Source of the DNA: Gammaproteobacteria bacterium
GTDB lineage: Bacteria > Pseudomonadota > Gammaproteobacteria > Pseudomonadales > Porticoccaceae
Reading direction: 5' to 3'
NCBI GenBank assembly: GCA_018069465.1
Contig: JAGPUW010000022.1
Span: forward strand, 1 to 64,000
DNA: 64,000 nt
Part shown: one piece after another, positions 1 to 9,005 of the stretch
How the letters are laid out: each line of letters starts with the position of its first letter
How positions within the stretch are numbered: position 1 is the stretch's first letter
Notes under the pieces: model-generated
Told to the model about the DNA's origin: nothing
Seen by the model: only the letters and a program-made list of their open reading frames with translations
Database searches by the model: none
Translations under genes and position numbers: made by a program

Positions 1-105
1 AAAGCATCTGAACGCTGGACACACCCTGTTCAGAATTGGAATTTAACCCTGTCACAATTGGCGATTCATTTTCCAGATCGCCTAAACAAATACATCAGCC
101 TGTAA
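1..105 (+). CDS. IS256-family (Mutator-type) transposase, C-terminal end only
   Basis: The frame is open from the first base and stops with TAA at 103-105, giving 34 residues. They contain the run RWTHPVQNW, then LSQLAIHFPDRL. This resembles, from memory, the extreme C-terminus of IS256/Mutator transposases (K/RWTxPIxNW followed by a hydrophobic LAI.F..RL helix). A terminal-repeat-like sequence starts 8 bases after the stop, as expected for this family. The rest of the element lies outside the window, so it is unknown whether the transposase is intact. The family call rests on a short segment. Confidence 0.7.
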   Translation, partial: KASERWTHPVQNWNLTLSQLAIHFPDRLNKYISL

Positions 106-480
106 GCTGGTTAGGTTGACACAGAGTTTTGAACACCCTCGAAACTTTTCATTGAGCGAGGGCATGAGTTTTGATGTTGCACCGATAAAAGCTGCTGCGA
201 CACCGGCCATACCATTCGCCCAGGTTCCAATCTGCAATGTTGTAAACCACACTTTCAAACCCAATACATTTAGGTGTAATTCGCTAATAAGAAAGCCGAA
301 CACGACCATCAAAATGCCATTAGCCGTGAACTCAATGTGCGCCATAACAATTCCGCGATACCATTCCACTGCTGATGGAGGTATGAATCCAATCATGCAT
401 CCAACTGTGATCTGGAGAACACCCAAAAACAAAGTCCAGCGTTTGAGATTTACTTTCAAACTTTTGATACCACTTGTCAT
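82..480 (-). pseudogene. Styrene-oxide isomerase / hydroxylaminobenzene mutase-like membrane protein, 3' end replaced by an IS end
   Basis: The frame starts with ATG at 480, preceded by a GGGAG ribosome site. About 112 native residues carry four hydrophobic segments with the pattern AHIEFTANG then TLQIGTWANG. That pattern resembles the small four-helix family of StyC and HabA/HabB, which isomerise styrene oxide or arylhydroxylamines in the membrane. At base 140 the frame runs into the IS terminal repeat, and the last 20 or so residues are translated IS sequence that overlaps the transposase gene antisense. Family members are usually about 135-170 residues, so the native C-terminus is probably lost. 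Activity is doubtful, and the substrate cannot be inferred. Confidence 0.6.
113..140 (+). repeat. Terminal inverted repeat of the IS256-type element (right end)
   Basis: These 28 bases begin AGGTTGACACAG and end TTTGAACACCCTC. They follow the transposase stop by 8 bases. An identical 28-base copy lies at 31716-31743 in the same orientation. Beyond base 140 the sequence is coding for the interrupted gene on the other strand, so 140/141 is taken as the insertion boundary. Confidence 0.7.
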
Positions 481-499
481 ACCCAGCTCCCGGTTAAGC

Positions 500-559
500 G
501 CCTAACGTCACACCAACTCAAGCGATGTACGAGCGTCGATGCTAAGTGTTTGGTTAGTC
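500..559 (-). other. Integron attC-like site (candidate)
   Basis: Read on the minus strand, this 60-base segment begins GACTAAC and ends GTTAGGC. The second exactly fits the attC core GTTRRRY; the first misses RYYYAAC by one base. The ends pair as CTAAC/GTTAG, then ACAC/GTGT after three unpaired bases. It lies after the stop of the TPR gene and about 20 bases before the ATG of the next gene, which has its own ribosome site: the usual cassette layout. The inner stem is poor, and no second attC or integrase gene is visible. Confidence 0.35.
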
Positions 560-610
560 ATTTTGGTGTTTATATTACCGATTGTAACAACCTCCAGGAC
601 AGCCAAGTAT

Positions 611-1813
611 TTAGTGACGTTCTTTGCAACTCGCTTCGATCAAGTCGATAAGTATTCGCTCGACATTACTTCCACCTATACCAATACGCACACCTGGGGA
701 AATTGTTGCCAGTGTCTGCGTCGAGCGTTGATAGTTACCTGTCACAAAATCACTAAGTGCGGACACCAGAGCCAGTGAAACATCACGATTAGTCCCTACA
801 GGTGTGGCAGAAATGGTTTCTTCACATCGTTTAAGTCCGGCCAAGTCTCCAGCGGTAGCGTACAGGCCAGCCACATGTAGCGCGATGAAAGGATGACCCA
901 CCATTCCAAAAACGCGATCAATATGCCTGAGCACTTCATTTCCCAATGGGCTCGTCTGGCCACTTTGCAGATAATCCCTAAGCAGGAAACCACCACAATC
1001 AGCAAGCGTGAGAATAGGGCCGCATGTCGTCGTTTCTGGTGCACAAAACGTCAGGTAACGTTGCATTGCGGCATCGCGGTTACCCATTTGAAATTCGGCT
1101 AAAGCAAGGTGCCACTGAACGTGCCCATACATTTGACCACCGCGTGAGCCAGACTCATGAACCTTGAGCCAGTCTTGCAATAACTTAGCCGATTCTTCGG
1201 CAGCGCCGTCATCATGCAGCATATGTGCTAAGCCATGAATAGAGAAAAGTGACTGCGGTCGAAGATCTAATGCACGTTCAATAAGCTCGCGTCCACGCTT
1301 GTGTTGCCCTGCTTCACTCGCTGCAAATCCGAGGCGTGCAAGAAAGGCCCAATCGTCTCCTAAAACTTCTTCAACAGACTCGAATACATTCAGCACGGCT
1401 TCTAGTTTAGTTGCCCCACCGTAGAAAAATATAATCCCCGTTAGCTTGGCAATTACTAACAGATCATTAGGTGTAGTTTCGATATAGGACATTGCCTTTG
1501 CTTGGGTGGCACTAGGCTCATCAAGTAAGCCAATAAGGACATCTACGTGTTCTCGCTCCCAATCAGTTGCGTTTAATGAAGCACGCTCTGCAAGTTCACG
1601 ATAGACCTTAGCATCTGGCTCACCAACATCTTGTGCCACGTAATAGCGCGCAGCGGCAGCTAAAGCGAAATTCTTATCTAGTTCAAGTGCTTTATCAAGA
1701 ACTTCAGTGGCGCCAGATTCGGATCCTAAAATTAAATCGACTGCATCCTGGTAGAGTTTAACTGCTTCAGCGGATTCGCTTGATAGTACTTTGCCGGTGC
1801 GTGCTTCAAACAT
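611..1813 (-). CDS. TPR-repeat protein resembling TTC38
   Basis: This 400-residue protein lacks a signal peptide and membrane segments and is built of helix pairs. The segment around HGLAHMLHDDGAAEES followed by GHVQWHLALAEFQMGNRDAA resembles the conserved His-containing repeats of the TTC38-like family, whose biochemical role is not known; TPRs normally bind partner proteins. The ATG follows an AAGG about seven bases upstream. The stop is followed by the attC-like site, so the gene may be a cassette passenger. It is not in an obvious operon with the cupin gene, which lies 286 bases upstream. Family call fairly sure, function unknown. Confidence 0.75.
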   Translation of the reverse strand: MFEARTGKVLSSESAEAVKLYQDAVDLILGSESGATEVLDKALELDKNFALAAAARYYVAQDVGEPDAKVYRELAERASLNATDWEREHVDVLIGLLDEPSATQAKAMSYIETTPNDLLVIAKLTGIIFFYGGATKLEAVLNVFESVEEVLGDDWAFLARLGFAASEAGQHKRGRELIERALDLRPQSLFSIHGLAHMLHDDGAAEESAKLLQDWLKVHESGSRGGQMYGHVQWHLALAEFQMGNRDAAMQRYLTFCAPETTTCGPILTLADCGGFLLRDYLQSGQTSPLGNEVLRHIDRVFGMVGHPFIALHVAGLYATAGDLAGLKRCEETISATPVGTNRDVSLALVSALSDFVTGNYQRSTQTLATISPGVRIGIGGSNVERILIDLIEASCKERH

Positions 1814-2099
1814 GGGAAAACCTTATTAGTAGTTATTTTATTCCGGTAAAACCGGGGGCTAATTTATTGACTACCTTGTCCATCACTGCCGTCCTCGTTA
1901 GTGATACGAAGAAGGGAGAGCGTCCATGTCATTATTCAAAAGAACGTGGTGTCGCCTACTTCTGGGTTGCGAATTCAATCACTAGTGGGCGGGCACTGGC
2001 GAAAGTCTGGGGCGAGTCGATAGCTGTTTATATGTTTGCTGTTGACGCTACTGACTCGTCGCATTCACCCTGCTTCATTCACCTCAGCATTGGCTGTGT

Positions 2100-2657
2100 T
2101 TATCCAGCCGCTGCCCGTTCAGCGCTTAGGGTTTTTGCAAAGCCCATTAGTTGTTCAAAGTTGTAGGGCAGTTCTTCTTTTGTTTCTGGATCCCATACAC
2201 TGCGACTAGAGCGTTGCAAAATATTCCCACCGTAAACGTGAAGACCGCACATCTCCTGGCCAGGTGGTGTTTCAATGGCGTGAATAGCGTCAGCACGGAG
2301 GCTAAATATGCCTGTCTCTGCCTTTAAGACGAGCTCCTGCTCCACCTCTAAACCGTCATTGGTGCGGCGATATAGATAATTTTTCTCCTCGCCCTCGAGG
2401 ATGCCGATCATTGCCCACATCAAATGATTGTGAATCGGGCTAAGAAAATTAGCGGGGGTTGCGACACGCAATATCGTCAGGTTTTCATCTGAATAGAGCG
2501 GGGCTACGCTTTTTCCTGGGCTGGCAACCTCTAGGGCCTGCTGTAGAGCCTTAGGGTCACTGAAAGCATCCTCCATGAGCGTTTTGACTTGCTTCTGGGG
2601 TTGATCGCTCAGAACTGCTTTCTTGCAGTCTTCTATAAATGTCTTCAAATCGAACAT
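2100..2657 (-). CDS. Cupin protein of the cysteine dioxygenase type
   Basis: This 185-residue soluble protein has the thiol-dioxygenase style of cupin. Motif one holds H76 and H78 in SPIHNHLMWAMIG, then GEE, and motif two has H126 and H140 in CGLHVYGGN. Members oxidise cysteine or a related thiol to the sulfinate with a non-haem iron held by three histidines. H76, H78 and H140 are the likely ligands. Length is near that of bacterial cysteine or 3-mercaptopropionate dioxygenases. The start ATG has a good AGGGGATAATT ribosome site. Neighbours do not identify the substrate. Confidence 0.75.
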   Translation of the reverse strand: MFDLKTFIEDCKKAVLSDQPQKQVKTLMEDAFSDPKALQQALEVASPGKSVAPLYSDENLTILRVATPANFLSPIHNHLMWAMIGILEGEEKNYLYRRTNDGLEVEQELVLKAETGIFSLRADAIHAIETPPGQEMCGLHVYGGNILQRSSRSVWDPETKEELPYNFEQLMGFAKTLSAERAAAG

Positions 2658-2952
2658 AATTATCCCCTGTGGTCTCAGTAGTATTGCCGGTTAAATTTTA
2701 TTTAATAAAGTTTGTTTTGTGGATTATAGTGTCGAGTCATAAGTTGCAGTATTTTTACGTTACAAACTCCTAAGCAAAAAAGAAAGAATCACCCGCAGGC
2801 AATCCTCCTTTCATCCTCAAGCCGACTTTATCACTACCCCTACCCCAGCTACCAGCCTATTACCCCGATGTTCTAGTAGGTATACCCGCACCATCATCGC
2901 TGAGGATAGAGAGCGTTAAGCGGTAGCGGTAGGAAGCTGTGCTCAGGGAAGG

Positions 2953-3126
2953 TCAGGCTATCCGCTGCTGTTGTGGCTTACCCAGTAGTGCCAGCGTAGC
3001 AGCAGTATCGTCTTCTTCAATGTAAATTAACTGGGTAGCGGTATCTCGCCAGAATTGTTTAGCCTGTGTTGTAGAGGCAAAGGATTCTAGCAGGCAGGTC
3101 ACCAGTTTGGTTGCTACTGGCCCAGC
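2953..3126 (-). pseudogene. Possible remnant of a protein-coding gene
   Basis: On the minus strand 57 codons are open before a TGA at 2953-2955. The product includes KLVTCLLESFASTTQAKQFW and TATQLIYIEEDD, an amphipathic, charged composition that looks protein-like rather than random. An in-frame TAG lies just upstream at 3127-3129 and no start codon with a ribosome site is seen, so this is probably a decayed end of a larger gene. I do not recognise the family. Confidence 0.3.
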
Positions 3127-3207
3127 CTATCGAGAGCAGCATTGCACTGTTTGAGTGGCTACTATTATTAGTCGATCTCGACAAGGAACGGCCTTGGAAA
3201 TAACCCG

Positions 3208-3245
3208 GGAGAAGCACCGCGTTATGCGGCGATTAGAGCTTCTCC
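3208..3245. repeat. Nested inverted repeat
   Basis: GGAGAAGC at 3208-3215 pairs with GCTTCTCC at 3238-3245. Inside it CCGC (3217-3220) pairs with GCGG (3226-3229) around GTTAT. There is no T-run, so it is not a typical terminator. It may be a structured RNA or the end of a small mobile element. Confidence 0.5.
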
Positions 3246-3303
3246 TGCATTACCTATCGCGCTTTAATAAGCCTTCAAAAAACAATTAATAGTGATGTAT
3301 AGA

Positions 3304-4686
3304 CTACTTGCGCCTATTTTTTCTAACAGTGATCTTTATGCTACTTGATGCCTGCGAACCCTGATCGTCAGTGACCGTTAAAATGACGGGATAAGTACCG
3401 GGAAGGATAAACTCATGCGAGGGATTAGCACTTGTGCCCGAACTTCCATCCATAAAATCCCAGGAATAATTCAGAGCAGCACCTTCAGGGTCAATTGAGC
3501 CTGTCGAATCAAAACTCACTACCAAAGGCGCTTTACCAGAAGTCGGAGTGGCACTGACCACCGCGACAGGTGGCTGATTTTCTACGGGCGGTGGCTCTGA
3601 TACCGTGGTGCTACTCAATAGAAAACCGTGCTCAATTCCATCGACCAGGCCTACACCGACGATATCACCAAGGTCATTAATGGCCGTTGCTCGGATTAAA
3701 ATCCAGCCTGTCGGCAACTGAACCAGATCATTCAAATCACTCATTAGCCCTTCTTCCCAAATAAAGGCATGGTATTTGGCGGGGTCAACAAGACTCGTAT
3801 TCGCAGTTACCAACCAGGAGCTGCCGACCACTTGATTTAAGTCGTTAATATCGTAAGCATGGCTGGTCAAGCCGGGCTCTGAACCGGGGCCATTACTTGG
3901 CAGGGTTCCCAGGTTAAATAGCGCATCGGCATTAAAGTCATAAAGAAATGCGTAGGCATATTCACCCGTGCTTGAGCTGCTGCTAGTAGTACCTACCACC
4001 ATATTGCTGTTATTGATATCAATCGCACGCCCTCCAGAGAAAAAGACCACGTCACTTACATCGTTAACGGGCCCATTGGTATCAATCAAAATTGCAGCAT
4101 AACTTGCCAGACCATAGCGATATTTATAGCCAACAGTGTAGCCACTATCATTAATACTATTGAGGATATACCTGTCTGCATATACCCCCTGGCGAGTACC
4201 TCTGGGGTATAACCTGGCAATATCAAAAACATTCCACTTTTTGCCATTAAATATTGCGGGATTGTAAGGCAGCGACCGTGGTTGGTACGGATTTGCACCC
4301 ACACTATATCCGGCCACTTCGCCCAACTGGTTATTTCCAAAGGCGCCATAATCACTCCAGTCACGATAATTACCATCGACAATAAAAGCACCATCAATTG
4401 TCGAACCGGCAATTTGCCCGGCATCGTTCACCGCATTCGCGCTTGTGCCACCATTTATAATCTCCAGACCGCTATTCGAAGTCCAGGTAAAAGCACTCGT
4501 CGGATACAGATCCGTATTACTGACACCAACGACGACACCCGTGTTATCCATTGCCTTGGGTTCCACATTTACGCCGAGGTCGATCAAGTTGTATGCGAAC
4601 ACTTGAGAGCTGGCAATTGCACCAAGTATCGCTACTGAAAGATAAGGTTTAAAAAATCTCTTCGCGTATCGAATATTATTTCTCAT
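3304..4686 (-). CDS. Exported HAF-repeat and PKD-domain protein
   Basis: This 460-residue protein starts with a typical signal peptide (residues 1 to about 31, ending SSQVFA). Residues 35-360 hold repeated units with the pattern INDxGxxVG, as in AINDLGDIVGVG and DINDLNQVVGSS, the mark of HAF (probable extracellular) repeats, which likely form a propeller. A proline-rich linker (EPPPVENQPPVAVV) leads to one PKD domain, residues about 370-455, with YSWDFMDGSSGTSANPSHEF. It ends in a basic tail, with no LPXTG or PEP-CTERM signal. Probably secreted or on the surface; the ligand is unknown. The ATG has a strong AAAGGAGATG ribosome site. It stands alone. Confidence 0.8.
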   Translation of the reverse strand: MRNNIRYAKRFFKPYLSVAILGAIASSQVFAYNLIDLGVNVEPKAMDNTGVVVGVSNTDLYPTSAFTWTSNSGLEIINGGTSANAVNDAGQIAGSTIDGAFIVDGNYRDWSDYGAFGNNQLGEVAGYSVGANPYQPRSLPYNPAIFNGKKWNVFDIARLYPRGTRQGVYADRYILNSINDSGYTVGYKYRYGLASYAAILIDTNGPVNDVSDVVFFSGGRAIDINNSNMVVGTTSSSSSTGEYAYAFLYDFNADALFNLGTLPSNGPGSEPGLTSHAYDINDLNQVVGSSWLVTANTSLVDPAKYHAFIWEEGLMSDLNDLVQLPTGWILIRATAINDLGDIVGVGLVDGIEHGFLLSSTTVSEPPPVENQPPVAVVSATPTSGKAPLVVSFDSTGSIDPEGAALNYSWDFMDGSSGTSANPSHEFILPGTYPVILTVTDDQGSQASSSIKITVRKNRRK

Positions 4687-4906
4687 AGTTCATCTCCTTT
4701 AAATAAAAATATTGAATATTCAAGTGATACTAACAAGCCTTTCTTAAGAAATGCTTAAGGGTATTGAGCCGTTCGCCTCTCAATAGACACTATTTGATTG
4801 GCTACTAATTAATAAGCGTGGCAATATCTTCTGACACCCATTTAACTGGCGCTTATAGGCCCGGCTTTGTAGCTGCACCGGGCGCCGAATTTAGCAGGAG
4901 AGTCAG

Positions 4907-5311
4907 ATGCCCATTGAAATCACCAAAGAGTCCATCGACCTTGGCCTTGTCACCACCAATGCCGAGGCGCTCGTCAAATTCTACCGAGACACTCTCGGAC
5001 TAGCGCAGGAGGGGGAAATGCAGATGCCGGGTGGCGGACACATGACGCGCCTTAAGTGCGGCACCACCACCTTAAAAATTGTCGTCAATGGCAAGAAGCC
5101 GAAAGCAGTGGCTGCGCCCGGCGGTATTCGCGGCGCTACCGGGTTTCGCTATTTCACTATTTCGGTAAGTAATCTGGCCGTGGTTACGCAAGAGTGCCAA
5201 ACGGCTGGCTATAAAGTGCCGGTGCCGCCCACGGAAATAAGGCCAGGAGTTTCTATTTCGATGATTGAAGATCCCGATGGCAATTGGGTGGAGTTGTTAG
5301 AGGCTAGCTAA
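4907..5311 (+). CDS. VOC-superfamily (glyoxalase/dioxygenase fold) protein
   Basis: This single-domain 134-residue protein has the betaalphabetabetabeta halves of the vicinal oxygen chelate fold: LGLVTTNAEALVKFYRDTLG at the start and SMIEDPDGNWVELLE at the end. The terminal Glu is the usual metal ligand of the second half. The first half offers few candidate histidines, so metal use is uncertain. The ATG at 4907 has an AGGAG site 5-10 bases upstream; longer reading frames upstream lack one. Members include glyoxalases, extradiol dioxygenases and resistance proteins; the activity cannot be chosen from this context. Confidence 0.8.
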   Translation: MPIEITKESIDLGLVTTNAEALVKFYRDTLGLAQEGEMQMPGGGHMTRLKCGTTTLKIVVNGKKPKAVAAPGGIRGATGFRYFTISVSNLAVVTQECQTAGYKVPVPPTEIRPGVSISMIEDPDGNWVELLEAS

Positions 5312-5410
5312 GGAGCATCTGATTAAGTCTGGACGAAGTAGGCTGTGCTTTAGGGTGTTTAGATTCACCGACAGTAGGCGCTTGAGGCGAGGCGCAAGCC
5401 GCACGTAATA

Positions 5411-5507
5411 CCCAAAGCGTTTCACGGGGCAGGCTCTAGCTAGCTATTGCGAAGGCTTGTACCAACAGCACCCAAAGCACTCTCTTCGCTCATGGGGCAG
5501 GCTCTAG
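5411..5507 (+). repeat. Short direct repeat pair
   Basis: CCCAAAGC at 5411-5418 and 5471-5478, each followed by GGGGCAGGCTCTAG at 5426-5439 and 5494-5507. The two units differ in spacing. They lie between the convergent VOC and sulfotransferase genes; no coding sense is visible. Confidence 0.6.
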
Positions 5508-5589
5508 GCGCTTTAGGCGACGTAGAAGCTGAATATTCTAAAGTGCAGCATGCGAGTTCATGACTTGCTCAGAGGCTCCCCAGCTTCCA

Positions 5590-6516
5590 CTAAGAACCGA
5601 GCCGGCCATTTTCTAGCCAGCTGGCCAGCTCAGGTTCAACCTTTTCGCTCATGACCTGTCGGTACAGGCTCAGCTCTTTATCGCCGAGAATACTCCGCCA
5701 CTGGCCACTTTCACCTTTATTAAAAAACTGGCCTGGGTCTTTCCAGATACCATCGCCCACTTGTGGCGCCAACTGATCGGCTTTGCTCTTCATATTGTCG
5801 AAGGTCGCTGCGACGACTAGATCGGGCCACAATTCATCAGCCACATCAATTTGCAAAAACGCTGCAATGCGCTTCATCTCACCTTCAAGGTCAGCTTTCA
5901 AGTCACTGTAGTGCAGCATAAGAATATTCGGCAGCTCCCTGAACTGCCAAAAGCTATTCACGTAGTACAAAACATCGGTATGAAATTCATGGCCGGGCTC
6001 TTCACTGCAACTAGAACCTATCCAACGACGAAACCATTCACAGAGGTCATTGAGAGGAGGTTTCGGCGGATGCCACTCGCCGGTAGCGTGTTTTTGCAAA
6101 GTCTCCAGTGCCTCGGGGCGCATATTTTCGACATGGTTTTTTAAGGATAAAAAAGCGTCCCGGGGATCGCGCCCCACACAAATATATTTTATCTGCTCGT
6201 TATATTCCAAGCCATCGAGAGGCGTGTGGGTTTTAATAAAGCGGCGGTGAGTCTGCTGCTCTAATTGGTTTAACACCTTGTCAGCCGATGTTGTCAGTAC
6301 ATCCACCCAGGGCGAGCACTGCGTCAATGGTTTTTCAAATTCAGTTTTTTGAAAAATTAGCAGGGCACAAATCATCTGTGTCCAGGTTGTTCCGCACTTC
6401 GCCGGGGTGGCGATAATAATGTCATCTTGCCGTGGTTTGAAATTATCCCAGCGGCTACTTTCCATAACAAATTCGTTATAGACACGATTTTTAAGTGGCT
6501 TCTTTTGCTGACTCAT
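5590..6516 (-). CDS. PAPS-dependent sulfotransferase (SULT type)
   Basis: This 308-residue cytosolic-type sulfotransferase should move sulfate from PAPS to an alcohol, phenol or amine. The 5'-phosphosulfate loop is TPAKCGTTWTQ (residues 37-47). The 3'-phosphate-binding region is YICVGRDPRDAFLS, and the C-terminal NKGESGQWRSIL replaces the classic RKGxxGDWK. A catalytic His candidate is H96 in FIKTHTP. Length fits the family. It is single and opposite to the VOC gene. The acceptor is unknown; marine bacteria use such enzymes for small-molecule or lipid sulfation. Confidence 0.85.
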   Translation of the reverse strand: MSQQKKPLKNRVYNEFVMESSRWDNFKPRQDDIIIATPAKCGTTWTQMICALLIFQKTEFEKPLTQCSPWVDVLTTSADKVLNQLEQQTHRRFIKTHTPLDGLEYNEQIKYICVGRDPRDAFLSLKNHVENMRPEALETLQKHATGEWHPPKPPLNDLCEWFRRWIGSSCSEEPGHEFHTDVLYYVNSFWQFRELPNILMLHYSDLKADLEGEMKRIAAFLQIDVADELWPDLVVAATFDNMKSKADQLAPQVGDGIWKDPGQFFNKGESGQWRSILGDKELSLYRQVMSEKVEPELASWLENGRLGS

Positions 6517-6575
6517 ACCTTATTCCCGCTTATTTATAGTTATTTATTTATCGTCGGCTAAAGTGGTATTAAAAA

Positions 6576-7442
6576 CTAGCGCAGTAATAAGTGCGGCACT
6601 GTCGCCTTGCGAATCATATTATTAGTGGTGCTGCCGACAAAGAATTCGCGCAAACGCGAGTGCCCGTAAGCGCCCATCACCACCATATCAATATTGTGCT
6701 GCTGCTGATATTGGTGCAGAGCCGGCTCTATTTCACCATCCAGCACGGCGCACTGTATATCGTGGCCGGCATCACGGATGGTTTTTTCTGCCCACTGAAG
6801 ATCTTTGCTGAGGGTTTGTCGGTCTTTACTGACGGAGACCAGATGGCCATTTAAGCCACGAAATAAAGGGCTGGCCGCAAACATCTCGACGCCCTTGCGC
6901 GTGGTCTCGCTGCTGTCAAAAGCCAGCATCACCTCCTGTGGGGGTTTAAACTCACCTTGAGCGATAAGAATAGGCCGGTGCAGGGTACGCACCAGTCGTT
7001 CAACATTATCGCCAATATGCTTAGCGCCAACATGAGTGCCATCACTGTGCTCCTCGCCCTGCTTGCCGATCACCAGTAGCCGGGTGTCATCCTCCAGCTC
7101 GGCCAGGCTTTCAATTAAATGCCCGTGGCGTTGGCGCAGCACAGGCTCGGCCACACCACCCGCAACCGCACGCAAGCGGGCCGCTTCGAGCATCAGCGCG
7201 CCCTGCTCCAGAGCCAGCTTGTTACGGCGGGTATCGAGTTCAGCCAGCTCGGTGAGCAGATGCTCTCTGGCGTCAACGCCTAACTTACCACTGAGGTCGT
7301 TCTCCACCGGGTAGCGCGATTGATCGAGCACATGGAGCAGTGTCAGCGGTGCCGCAAGGCGCGATGCCACCCACGCCGCATAATCGCAAACAGAACCGGC
7401 AGCGCTGGAACCATCAATACAGGCAATCACATTACTCATCAT
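6576..7442 (-). CDS. Tandem universal stress protein (UspA type)
   Basis: Two Usp domains, about 1-160 and 170-288, form this 288-residue soluble protein. The C-terminal domain keeps the nucleotide-binding pattern G-x2-G-x9-G-S/T in GAYGHSRLREFFVGSTT, so it probably binds ATP; the N-terminal copy is more diverged (VIGKQGEEHSDG). Tandem Usp proteins respond to starvation or respiratory stress. It lies 75 bases after the SulP gene on the same strand, so the two are likely co-transcribed. AAGGAG lies 5 bases before the first of two adjacent ATG codons; either could start the protein. Confidence 0.88.
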   Translation of the reverse strand: MMSNVIACIDGSSAAGSVCDYAAWVASRLAAPLTLLHVLDQSRYPVENDLSGKLGVDAREHLLTELAELDTRRNKLALEQGALMLEAARLRAVAGGVAEPVLRQRHGHLIESLAELEDDTRLLVIGKQGEEHSDGTHVGAKHIGDNVERLVRTLHRPILIAQGEFKPPQEVMLAFDSSETTRKGVEMFAASPLFRGLNGHLVSVSKDRQTLSKDLQWAEKTIRDAGHDIQCAVLDGEIEPALHQYQQQHNIDMVVMGAYGHSRLREFFVGSTTNNMIRKATVPHLLLR

Positions 7443-7517
7443 TATTACTCCTTTTCCTTAATGGAGAGTGTCTCAATACAGAGCTATCATTCAAGTTAGC
7501 CGACCCTGCGCCGAGCA

Positions 7518-9005
7518 TCAATGACCACCCATCATTTTGTCAACCGCCTCAGACTTGTCGTGTACGGCAAACTTGTCCACCAGCGTGGAGCTGGCTTCGT
7601 TGAGGCCGATCACCTCAACATCCGTACCCTCACGGCGCAGTTTAATAATCACTTTGTCGAGGGCGTCGATGGCGGTGAGATCCCAAAAATGCGCCCGATC
7701 CAGATCTATCGTCACCTTGCCGACGGCCTCTTTAAAATCAAAAGACTCGGTAAACTGTGTCGCCGAGGTATAAAAAACCTGACCGACCACTTTGTAAATA
7801 CGATGATTATTGTCTTCACCATCGACAGCCGTAACGTAGAAGATGCGGCCCACTTTATTGGCGTAAAACAGCGCGCTTAGCACGGCGCCGACGCCCACAC
7901 CGAGGGCGAGATTGTGAGTGAAGACGGTGGTGATCACCGTCGCAAGCATCACCACACTACTGCTAGAAGGGTGCTTACTCAAATTGGCCAGCGACTCCCA
8001 GCTAAAGGTACCGATGGAGACCATAATCATCACCGCCACCAGAGCGGCCATGGGAATCACCGATACCCACTTATCCAGGAAAACCACCAAAATCAGTAGA
8101 AACACACCGGCCACCAGGGTTGAAAGTCGCGTCCGGCCACCGGATTTAACATTGATCACCGACTGACCGATCATCGCACAGCCCGCCATACCGCCAAGAA
8201 ATCCGGCACTAATATTGGACAGGCCCTGCCCGGCACACTCGCGGTTTTTATTACTTTCGGTATCGGTCAAATCATCAATGATGGTTGCCGTCATCATCGA
8301 CTCCAGCAAGCCCACGGCAGCCATGGTGAGCGATACCGGAAAGATGATCTCCAGGGTATGCAGGTTTAGGGGGATATCGGGAATCAAGAAAATGGGCAAG
8401 GTATCGGGCAGCTCGCCCATATCACCCACGGTGCGGATATCCAGCCCCAGATACAATGAAATACCCGTGAGCACCACGATACAAATCAGCGGCGAGGGCA
8501 GTGTTTTATTGACCAGAGGGAAGAGATAAATAATACCCAGGCCACCGGCCGTCATCGCGTAAACATGCCAGGTGACATCGATTAACTCGGGCAGCTGGGC
8601 CATAAAAATAAGGATAGCCAGTGCATTTACAAATCCGGTCACCACAGAGCGGGAGACAAAACGCATCAGCGAACCCAGCTTAAATAGTCCGGCAAAGATT
8701 TGTATGACCCCGGTCAATACCGTTGCCGCCATCAAATATTGCAGCCCGTGCTCCTTCACCAGCGTCACCATTAACAGCGCCATGGCGCCGGTAGCCGCTG
8801 AGATCATCCCCGGTCGGCCACCCGCAAAGGCACTGACCACGGCGATACAAAACGAGGCATAGAGCCCCACCTTGGGATCGACACCAGCGATAATCGAGAA
8901 GGCGATAGCCTCGGGGATCAGCGCCAACGCCACCACGGTGCCGGCCAGCACATCGCCACGTATATTACTGAACCATGTTTCGCCCAATGAGTGGGTCATT
9001 GCCAT
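7518..9005 (-). CDS. SulP-family anion transporter with STAS domain
   Basis: The 495-residue protein has about ten to twelve hydrophobic segments in residues 15-385 and a cytosolic STAS domain from about 400. Near the start it has the SulP signature region [21 protein letters not shown] and PKVGLYASF. SulP proteins exchange or import sulfate, bicarbonate or dicarboxylates; substrate is not decidable from sequence. It is shorter than typical plant or cyanobacterial forms, as usual for the bacterial subgroup. The downstream Usp gene suggests stress-linked anion uptake, an inference. A GAGGT lies about 11 bases before the ATG. Confidence 0.85.
   Translation of the reverse strand: MAMTHSLGETWFSNIRGDVLAGTVVALALIPEAIAFSIIAGVDPKVGLYASFCIAVVSAFAGGRPGMISAATGAMALLMVTLVKEHGLQYLMAATVLTGVIQIFAGLFKLGSLMRFVSRSVVTGFVNALAILIFMAQLPELIDVTWHVYAMTAGGLGIIYLFPLVNKTLPSPLICIVVLTGISLYLGLDIRTVGDMGELPDTLPIFLIPDIPLNLHTLEIIFPVSLTMAAVGLLESMMTATIIDDLTDTESNKNRECAGQGLSNISAGFLGGMAGCAMIGQSVINVKSGGRTRLSTLVAGVFLLILVVFLDKWVSVIPMAALVAVMIMVSIGTFSWESLANLSKHPSSSSVVMLATVITTVFTHNLALGVGVGAVLSALFYANKVGRIFYVTAVDGEDNNHRIYKVVGQVFYTSATQFTESFDFKEAVGKVTIDLDRAHFWDLTAIDALDKVIIKLRREGTDVEVIGLNEASSTLVDKFAVHDKSEAVDKMMGGH

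Larger units (their letters stand above)
2658..3303. other. 646-base gene-poor stretch with a coding relic and a nested hairpin
   Basis: No complete gene is seen. A stop-free minus-strand stretch at 2953-3126 reads like protein but has no start. A nested inverted repeat lies at 3208-3245. The rest shows no recognisable signal apart from an AT-rich section (2690-2780) upstream of the cupin gene that could hold its promoter. Confidence 0.6.

Noticed and set aside
1968-1987. GCGAATTC next to ACTAGTG, like a TA-cloning polylinker
   Set aside because: EcoRI- and SpeI-like sites occur but in an order that is not a vector junction, and no vector sequence surrounds them; taken as chance.
1780-2166. 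Plus-strand open frame of 128 codons
   Set aside because: It overlaps the ends of two good minus-strand genes, has no ribosome site or recognisable pattern, and is likely a chance frame.
3304-4686. A cell-wall sorting or PEP-CTERM signal on the HAF/PKD protein
   Set aside because: The C-terminus is short and basic, without an LPXTG or PEP motif and hydrophobic tail.
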